DNA of 64,000 bases, from NCBI GenBank assembly GCA_030620095.1, contig JAUTXW010000358.1, forward strand, positions 434,001 to 498,000, written 5' to 3'. Below are positions 56,745 through 64,000 of this stretch, piece after piece. This stretch comes from Kuschelorhynchus macadamiae. Taxonomy: Eukaryota; Arthropoda; Insecta; Coleoptera; Curculionidae. The notes beneath the pieces were generated by a model. The model was not told the DNA's origin. It ran no database searches and saw only the letters and a program-made list of their open reading frames with translations. The translations under genes and the position numbers were made by a program. The first letter of the stretch is position 1; every line of letters begins with the position of its first letter.

Positions 56745-58225
56745 TCGCTACCCCTTTTACCACCCCGAAATGGTTACTGCTACGTCACTGGCTGTTTTTA
56801 TCTAGAAAGATTCCTCATTTTATTTTCTAACTTCTTGGTTTCTTATTTTAATCCGATATTTTTAAACGTTAGCAAAATGCTAAGGCTCTACACATTTAAA
56901 ATTTTTTATTATTTTTTTGGTTTGCATTTTGATTGCTAAAAATGCAGTATGTAATTTTTTTGTTTCATTTTAGGCCTGTTTTTGAGATACATGGTGTTAG
57001 AGTTTAAATTTCTTTTGGTTTTCTTTAATACATTCATACACTTTTTACTCCTAAAATAAGGCAAAAAATTTCGTCTGTCAAACCGGCATTTGTAGATAGC
57101 GAAAATCATGATAACCAACCTAGAGTGGAAACCAATTGGGAAATGGCTAGTATTACATAAATAGTGTTTACCTCTGTAAAATATGATGTTGTACTTCATT
57201 TTTTCAGTATATGCCTATTTTTACAAAAATAATACATTTAGGTCAGCCAGCTCATTAGAACACATACAAAAATATTTATATCGTAAGTATATCGGAAACC
57301 AAGTTTTTAGCGGCCAATGTGTTTAGCATTTTTTTCGTATATTCATGGAGGAATCGGCTCATCACCTACAACAAAAACCTTGGTTGAGCATAAAATATGA
57401 AGAAAATATACCTGGTATTTAATACGTTGCATCCATTATTAATTATGTAGTTAATTAATAATACAAACTAAAAGGAAAGTATATAGTAGTAACATGTATA
57501 AAAATTAAACCTGTGTTTTGCGTCAAAACTAGTAAAAAAAAATAAATTTTATGCGGTGATATTCAAAGGTATAATTATAATCATAGGCATTTAGAAACTA
57601 TGTGTACTATAATTATAATTTTAACCAAACAAATGTTTCATTTATCTTTTTTTTATTATTCTCCAACTCGAGAATGTTGATTGATTGTTATAAACGCTTA
57701 ATTACCTTGTCTCATTATCTTTATCAAAGATCACTTGAATCAAGGAATTGTTTGGTAACTAATTGGGTTTGCCGTATATGTAAAGCACAAGAGTTATGAA
57801 CGTATATTCTTTTTCAATAAGAGTTCCATTTGGTTGAGCTAACCTACGAAGTAATAGAACTTTAATTTTGACGTATATATTTTGTAACAATGCTTTGAGC
57901 ATTATTGTCAAGTTATACACTAGTCAACACTTATAATGCATCACTGATTTTTAACTTTTCAAATACATATATTTTTGTTATTATTAAACCGATTTTAACA
58001 AACTTTTTTTTCCTGGTAGGTCAGTCCTTCTACTTACTGAAGCCCTTGGCAGAGTTGAAAAGTTGTTGTATTGTACCGGGAAAACTAAAAATTACGTAAG
58101 AATGTAAATAAACCAAAATTTAATATGACTGCCAAAAAGAGACGGGGCATGCAGATTTAATTTTTTCATATGTTACGGAGACGTAAAGGTTTTCTGTACC
58201 ACCACACCAAGTTTGAAACTTTAAT
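56745..58225. other. AT-rich DNA, no gene seen
   Basis: Frames at 56727-56939, 56936-57199 and 57602-58099 are AT-driven and without family likeness. Confidence 0.45.
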
Positions 58226-58460
58226 TTTTAATACAGGGTGAATAAAAGGATATACACTTTAAACCATAACTTTGAAATATGATTAATTAAAAATACATTT
58301 AACAAGTTCAATTATTTACAAGATTATTTAGTTTTATTATTTTTTATTTTTATGCCTTGGTATACAGATCAAGTAAAAAAGAAGCTAATTTTAGAGCTAC
58401 TGTATGCCATTGCAAGGTTTGGCACTTGAAGTGTTAATACAGGGTAGATGAAATTCTATA
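58226..58460 (+). repeat. pair of TACAGGGT-type words
   Basis: AATACAGGGTGAATAAAAGG at 58232 and AATACAGGGTAGATGAAATT at 58438 lie about 206 bp apart in the same orientation. They resemble TE-end words elsewhere in the window. No coding capacity. Confidence 0.4.
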
Positions 58461-58779
58461 AGGTCCAGATGGTTTTATTTTACATTTGAGGACACAGCCC
58501 ATTAAAAAAAATACTATTAAACAGTTAATATATGTAAATGAGCGTTTATTACCAAATATACAAAAGAAACTATTCTAAAGCGACAACAAGGCGGCAAAAC
58601 AGATTAAAAAAAATGCGAAAAATAAACCGACAACGTAACACCAAAACTTAATAGTCTGGTAGGTTGTACAAATTGTTTGCATTTACTTTGATAATTTTTA
58701 AGTAAATTATACATATTGCCCCTTATTCCAATATTATATAATTTTCGTAAAAGAATATGATGATTTACTCACACTTACT

Positions 58780-59900
58780 AACACTATCTTTTTTATTATC
58801 AACTTTAATTTGAATATCTGTTATGACATCCATAACAGCTGTTTCCGTATCTCCGAATCTGCGAAAGTCATATTTTTTATAAACAGTAAATTTTCATTTT
58901 CCGAATATTGATTTAATCTATTATTATTATTATTTTCTGTTATGTTAGAAAACACTGGCACTATAGATATTGGTCGATAATTATTACATTCATATCATTT
59001 TTCGCTTTTAAATATTGAAATTATCTTAGCTATTTTCATTTTTCTGGAATAATACCTTTATGAATAGAATTTTTGGTTAAAAAAGTAATATACGAAATAA
59101 TTCTTTTTTTACATATTTAATAATTTTAATAGGAATGTTGTCAACCAGCAGCTTTTTTTGCATCTAAACCGTCAATAATTTATTCCATTTGATGATTTGA
59201 GATATCTTCCGGATTAATAAAAAGTCTTCTCTTCTGAGGATTCAATATAGTCGCTCTTTGGTTGAATTTTATTTGCAAGTTGTTCTCCTGCATTTACAAA
59301 ACTCAATTCTTCACATATAATTTGGCTATCTTTCCTATCGTTAACCAATATTTGCTTTTGTTTTTCTTGTTTGATTTGTTAAAATAAAATTTAAATTATC
59401 TTAAATTATTTTTTGATTTTGAATTGAAAATTGTTCTTTAAAATAATTTTGTTTGACTTTTCTTATTTCTTTTTTAAAAAAAAAATTATTACAGCCGTCA
59501 TAGATTTCTTCAAAATATTTGTTATTTGGGTTATTTTTCTTATTTGCATAAAGCGCATCTCTATATTTAATTAACTTTACTAATTCAAGACTGAACCATG
59601 GTTTGGAATTTTCTTTAAGTTTTGCCGATGTACTGTAAGAACTAACATGTGTTACTCTTATTCTTAATACTTAATATTCCTCAGTAATGTCAGACTAGAA
59701 AAAATATTGTACAGATTTCGTAAATAATCCCTCTTTTGGAAAATCGGTAAAAAGTATGTGGAAAAGTATATGAAAAAAAATGTCGTTTTTCCTGCCAAAA
59801 TAATTTCCAACTATCTAGTTCATCAAAATCATTAATAACAACTTCGTTATAGCCTTCATCCCTGGTGTGATTTTATTCTATGAATTTTAACTTTTCGAAA
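58780..59900 (-). pseudogene. LINE 6, Jockey-like, linker and start of reverse transcriptase
   Basis: The minus strand reads NDFDELDSWKLFWQEKRHFF (about 59785-59845), KPWFSLELVKLIKYRDALYA (about 59545-59605), NKYFEEIYDGCNNFFFKKEI (about 59470-59530), VDNIPIKIIKYVKKELF (about 59100-59150), then IIPEKMKIAKIISIF (about 59010-59055) and NNYRPISIVPVFSNI (58942-58986), the NYRPISLLP block. Coding stops near 58860 before the catalytic Asp blocks. Many stops. Both the endonuclease and most of the RT are missing. Confidence 0.75.
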
Positions 59901-60840
59901 AGAAGTTCTAGCGGTTTAAATTAAAGAAATGTGGGCTAAAATTTTATCCGCAGGTTTCGAGTTGTGTCCCGCGGTCAGGAACAACAAAAGACAACCGCCT
60001 TCAAAAGTATCTATATCCTTTAATTCATAGCTCAGATTATTTACAAATTTTCATCTAGGCTCAGACAGAGACATTAAAAACAGGAATGCTTATTAATGTT
60101 CAGCAAACAAAAGGGGTTGTCAATCACAAACTTCTTGCGACAAAATTGCTACACGTAACTTTTGAGGCGTTGGCGACACAACACACAAAAACGTCTCAGT
60201 TAAATTTTATGTCGCTTTGTGCCCGCAAAGGAATCTGTGAAAAGCGAGGATTTGCCGACTATTAATGTGGTCATTATTTGTTTCAGGTTTGCGAAATTAA
60301 ATTTTAATAATTATTCGGTTATACATCTGTTAGTATATCAAAAAGTTACCATCCCTAGCCGTGACATCTTTAGCAAAAAGGAATAACTTACAAATAACTG
60401 CATTCTCGGAACCATCATTAATCACTTCACTTGTTAATTTCAAGCTCATTTGCTATTCATCGGTGTGTTTTGTATTTAAATTTATGGTAAAACTATAGTG
60501 GTGTTTAGCAGTGTGCTTTTTGCATTTTAATCAGAAAAACTGGTATATTTAAGCGGTGATTTTCAATCTCAGATTTTACGCATTCAGCTTATTCACTTAC
60601 TCTGTGCCCATGGGCTTTAAGTGGTACCTGCTTAATAAAAAGTTCAAGGCTTTAAAGAGAAATGTTATTCGAGAGAAAAAAATGCATTTTTTAATTAAGT
60701 AGACATACAATAAGTAAAGTGGTACGAATCAGATAAGCGGCGAGAGCTGATATTTTCTTTGCTTCTATTTTTCGTTCTTTAAATTTTTGGTTTCAGCAAA
60801 AACTGTGATATATTGTTGTTTCCTAATATCGCGTAAAAAA
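59901..60840. other. unassigned DNA
   Basis: No gene recognised. The stretch 59950-60250 is less AT-rich than its surroundings but has no open frame of note. Confidence 0.4.
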
Positions 60841-60849
60841 ATACCGGAG

Positions 60850-60915
60850 GAAACATGCGTCCGCAAAATAAAAATAATCCAATGGATTTAAGTCAGGAGA
60901 CCTGTGGGGCCAAGA
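60850..60915 (-). pseudogene. Tc1/mariner transposase scrap
   Basis: On the minus strand WPHRSPDLNPLDYFYF (60865-60912) is the hallmark third-Asp block of Tc1/mariner transposases. Neighbouring frames on both sides give no further match I can defend, so only a scrap remains. Confidence 0.5.
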
Positions 60916-62030
60916 TTGAGTTTCTGCTTCAGCTTCTATTTTTACCGCTAAGCTATGAAACACCCTGCGTAAGTCGCACCAAGCTTTTCTTCACTTTACA
61001 TAATATTTCCGTTTTATCTTCGTATAGCGCTGCCCTATAAGTATCCGATAACAAGACTGTCCGATTTGAAGACATTTTAATTGATTGCAAAATTATCCAT
61101 ACGACAGCTAGCCGTAATGATGCTTTTCTCTTCTATAGATAGCCAGGCTTTTTCTGTGAATTTGTTTCTCATACTTCCTATTACAGTAAGTGGTATTTAT
61201 GTAGTACCCGAGTTAAATATTGCAAGGAATCCTGACTGGTTTTTCTGCTAATTGTAAATTAGCTAAATTGAATATATTACTAGCCTTATTTGATGTATGA
61301 AACTGCGACGGGAAATCGCAGGGGGTAACAAACATTTGTGATTTCTCATGGGAAATATTCTGACATAGAAGAAAAACAAACAGTTGCTCCTGTTCATATT
61401 ATTCCAGAAGACTTCATGTTAATTTTTGAACCATTCCTAAAGCTTCACGTGCTTTGGCACTGTTAGTGTCAAAATTTACTCAACTCTGTAAGACTACTGA
61501 ATAAATCCAGGAGTTTGTATATTTAAGCACCAATTGGAGGAACGTTTAAAATTTGGAGAAATTAAGCCAAAAATTGGTTATTAGCATGGTCGCTTAGTAT
61601 ACAATCTTTAAATGTTCAATCTCTTTCTACAAACATATAAACTGCTAAATATTTGGTATTTAGTTTTGCGAATATTCTGAAGAAAACTCTATAGATGGGC
61701 GATAAGTTTATTTAGAATAACCAATATTTTGTGCTCTACACCGTCATTATTATGATATTTGTCTCTTGCTCAAACAAACATCGGTATGCACTCGGTCCTG
61801 AGATTTCATAAGCCAAAAAATCGTGCTAAAACAAAACATATTTTTAACTGTGTGTAAGCTTTTTAATTTGCAATAATTAAAAAGTTTAAGTAAATATGAT
61901 GATACATAAATATTTAGATTTTAGTGGAAACAATCTACCGGAAAATTTCGTGAAAAAGGAACTACTCTTCCCGTCTATTTTTCTTATATAAGCATGTTCG
62001 TAGGATTGCAAAGGATTGGAATCTTCAGTT
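60916..62030. other. unassigned DNA
   Basis: No gene or repeat recognised. Confidence 0.4.
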
Positions 62031-62460
62031 TCTGTTTTGCAAAAACAGTTTCTTCCTTATAAAATTTCCGACAAAACTGCGCTGGTTTTAGACCCCAATG
62101 TCCAGTACATCTCCTACAAAATAGCAAAAAACACATGCCATAAAGAATAATTTAATAGAAAGTTGTGAAAAATACTCTAGTGGTCACTGATAAGCATATC
62201 AGATTTTAGGTCTTTGTATTTAATAGAACATTTAAAATCTGCAATTCATTTTAAAAATTGAATTGTTTACCTTATTTCTAGTCAATTTCTTAATTATAAA
62301 GGAAAAATTAAAAAATGCGAAAATTGGTTTTTGATGTTTTAGATATTTATTTTTATAAATAAATTTAGAGAAAAAATAAGTTCAAAAATTCTGAAAACGA
62401 AGAAACTGTGTTTTTTTGTTCTGTTCGGACCTATAGAAGCCGCTATACTTAGAGTTCGAC
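62031..62460 (+). repeat. internally deleted relative of the 30-kb palindrome
   Basis: 62150-62380 matches 30250-30500 on the same strand (TCTAGTGG, TAATAGAAC, TGCAATTCA, AAAATTGAA, TTTGATGTTTTAGATATTTA against TTTATGTTTTAAATATTTA). It then passes straight into GAAAACGAAGAAACTGTGTT and AGAAGCCGCTATACTT (62392-62452), which matches 30047-30110 in reverse. So the left arm joins the outer right arm, with the centre lost. AAAACAGTTTCTTCC (62043) and GAAGAAACTGTG (62398) act as inverted ends. Confidence 0.7.
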
Positions 62461-62574
62461 GCACGGATCTTGGGCTGCGACCTCTAAAGGGTTTGTAGGG
62501 TTACATAAAAAGTTCTTAGTAGAAAAAGAAAGTATCAATTTTACAGAATATCACCATAAGTTGTATTTTTTAAT

Positions 62575-62815
62575 GTGACATCCTGTATATTTTATGATCA
62601 TAACATGGGTCTTTTCATTCTGATTATGTATAATATACCAGGTTTGCTACCTTTATCTTTAAAAGCATCTGAGAAGGGGAATTGTGTCAGAGAGATACGG
62701 AAAAAGCACTATTATATAATGGGAGTTGATAGGATACATTGCTTCTTATGGCAAACCTTGTATATTTTTAATCAGAGAGATGCCCATTTTTTGAATATAT
62801 AGGATGTTCTGTTTT
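62575..62815 (+). repeat. MITE, copy 2 (relative of 49500-49720)
   Basis: ACATCCTGTATATTTT at 62579 and AATATATAGGATGTTC ending near 62812 are inverted ends. Inside, ATACCAGGTTTGCTACC and ATGGCAAACCTTGTAT form a second inverted pair. Order and words match 49500-49720. An open frame of 75 codons across it is not a gene. Confidence 0.65.
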
Positions 62816-63059
62816 AAGTACACAACCTACTTGTAAAATTGATAGTTTTTTGTTTTTCTAATAATTTAAAAAAATACTTTTTATGTAACTCTACAATTTG
62901 GTTTATTCCGATAAGTTAAAAAGTAAAGAGTTATTAACGTTTAAAATTAACATTTAAACAAAAATTTAGTTAAAGGGCAAATATGTTTATATGTTAATAA
63001 TACGAATTGCTAAAACTTAACCTAACGAAGTGTGAAAGAAACTGACTTACAGTTTTCGT
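62816..63059. other. AT-rich DNA, no gene seen
   Basis: Nothing recognised. Confidence 0.4.
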
Positions 63060-63195
63060 TAAAATAAACCCAGCGTTACAAGTATTGTAATCGTGAAAAA
63101 ACCTTCCTCCAAAATTTCGGATCTTTACCTTTCAGATGCCGAAAAACGTGTTTCCCCAATTCTGTCGGTCTCCCTGATCTCGGCAGTTAATTTCA
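63060..63195 (-). repeat. reverse copy of the 51.9-53.4 kb repeat family
   Basis: On the minus strand TTAACTGCCGAGATCAGGGA, GACCGACAG, TTTTTCGGCATCTGAAAGGT and CGATTACAATACTTG match the tail half of the array unit and of the copy at 34430-34560. Confidence 0.6.
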
Positions 63196-64000
63196 AATAT
63201 CGTACAAAAATAAAGGGGCATATGGGTATGGAAAGGAACTGGTAACAATTTGGTGAAAACTGTAAAAACTAAAACAAGTAAAATTTTGGTACGACACCGT
63301 CCAGCAGTCGCAAGGAATTAACCAAAATATGGTTACTTCTAAATCATGACTCTTTGATTTTTTACTTTGAGTGTGAAAAATGTAAATAATTTTCAGTTAG
63401 AAACTGCAAGGCAATTGTGAAAGTCTAGGGGCCCTCCCCTAAAATGTGTGTATGCGATTGTGATTACGGTATATCAAACGATGTGTACAGTAACTAAAAC
63501 GGTGCTGGAGGCACGAGCATGGTGCAGCCTAAATATAGCCGATAAGAGAAATAACAGTCTTTCAGGAAATGCATCTGATAACATACAGCTTATTCGTCTA
63601 CGGTTGCAAGAATATTGTAGGAATTATGCCTTTATCGCGCGTCTCTAAACAATTTCGAGCCTTAAATCTGTAGATATATAATAACAGACGAATGTAGCCA
63701 CCCTAAAATTTTTAATATTTTTAAGACATCATAACTCTTTAAAAAATTGACTGAAATGAAAGTAGTATACGCAGATCAATAGATAATTTTGTCGTCAAAG
63801 ATATAGCTAATTTCAAATTTAAGTTTTTAATATACAGGGTGTTAAAGAAATACCTTATAAAATCAGCAAAATATACACTACTCCTATATATGCAAATTTT
63901 GATATTTAGTTAAACCAACATATTATTTAATGTATACCTGACATGATTATCTCGGAATGTTTTTAACATTTTTAATCTTCGGGGTTTTGTCAAGAAGTTA
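63196..64000. other. unassigned DNA
   Basis: No gene recognised. ATATACAGGGTGTTAAAGAA at 63832 is another TE-end word of the TACAGGGTG type and may open an element that continues past the window. Confidence 0.4.

Overview
The window is AT-rich, intron-poor animal DNA made almost entirely of transposable-element (TE) remains. The mix of TEs points to an insect, and I would guess a beetle or another insect with a large genome. It includes Jockey/CR1-like and RTE-like LINEs, a Penelope-like element with a GIY-YIG nuclease, Crypton tyrosine recombinases, piggyBac, a DUF4817-type mariner, a pogo-like element and a DUF7869-type transposase. I recognise no host gene. The species call is inference; no single-copy gene anchors it.

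Layout, left to right. 1-9 kb: a dead plus-strand LINE (1.5-3.4 kb) interrupted by a pure 420-bp (AT)n tract; a palindromic hairpin and a 130-bp tandem duplication (5.8-6.3 kb); and a piggyBac element bounded by TTAA and 13-bp inverted ends (6924-8833) whose transposase is broken and lacks its C-terminus. 9.7-13.6 kb: a nested structure. A Penelope-like fragment with inverted pLTR pieces sits inside a TA-flanked pogo-like element (11453-13437), and hammerhead-ribozyme-like motifs lie outside it on both sides. 14.2-15.3 kb: a broken Crypton recombinase and a dispersed repeat. 15.8-20.9 kb: the best-preserved element, a 5161-bp DNA transposon with 31-bp inverted ends, an AAAT target duplication and a three-exon transposase gene of about 882 residues. 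It is interrupted only by three extra A bases, each in an A homopolymer.

21-41 kb: mostly featureless AT-rich DNA with hairpin elements, a roughly 2-kb interrupted palindrome (29.9-31.95 kb), a cluster of Crypton-type ends around an N-terminal Crypton fragment (32.4-33.9 kb), a decayed copy of a common arthropod repeat protein (35-36 kb), and a DUF4371/hAT-like scrap beside a LINE tail (39-39.8 kb). 41.2-44.3 kb: a fairly well-preserved minus-strand LINE with endonuclease and reverse transcriptase. 44.4-45.7 kb: a Crypton with an internal deletion. 47-51.4 kb: an RTE-like LINE and another Jockey-like LINE, both on the minus strand. 51.9-53.4 kb: a degenerate repeat array. 54.6-56.7 kb: a mariner-type transposase between long inverted repeats. 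58.8-59.9 kb: a further LINE fragment. 60.9-63.9 kb: a mariner scrap and more copies of repeats seen earlier.

The pieces do not form a pathway. The window is a record of successive insertions. The strongest leads are the near-intact 5.16-kb transposon, the hammerhead-like motifs tied to the Penelope-type ends, the complementary Crypton halves, and the large foldback repeat with a deleted relative 31 kb away. All translations and alignments were done by eye.
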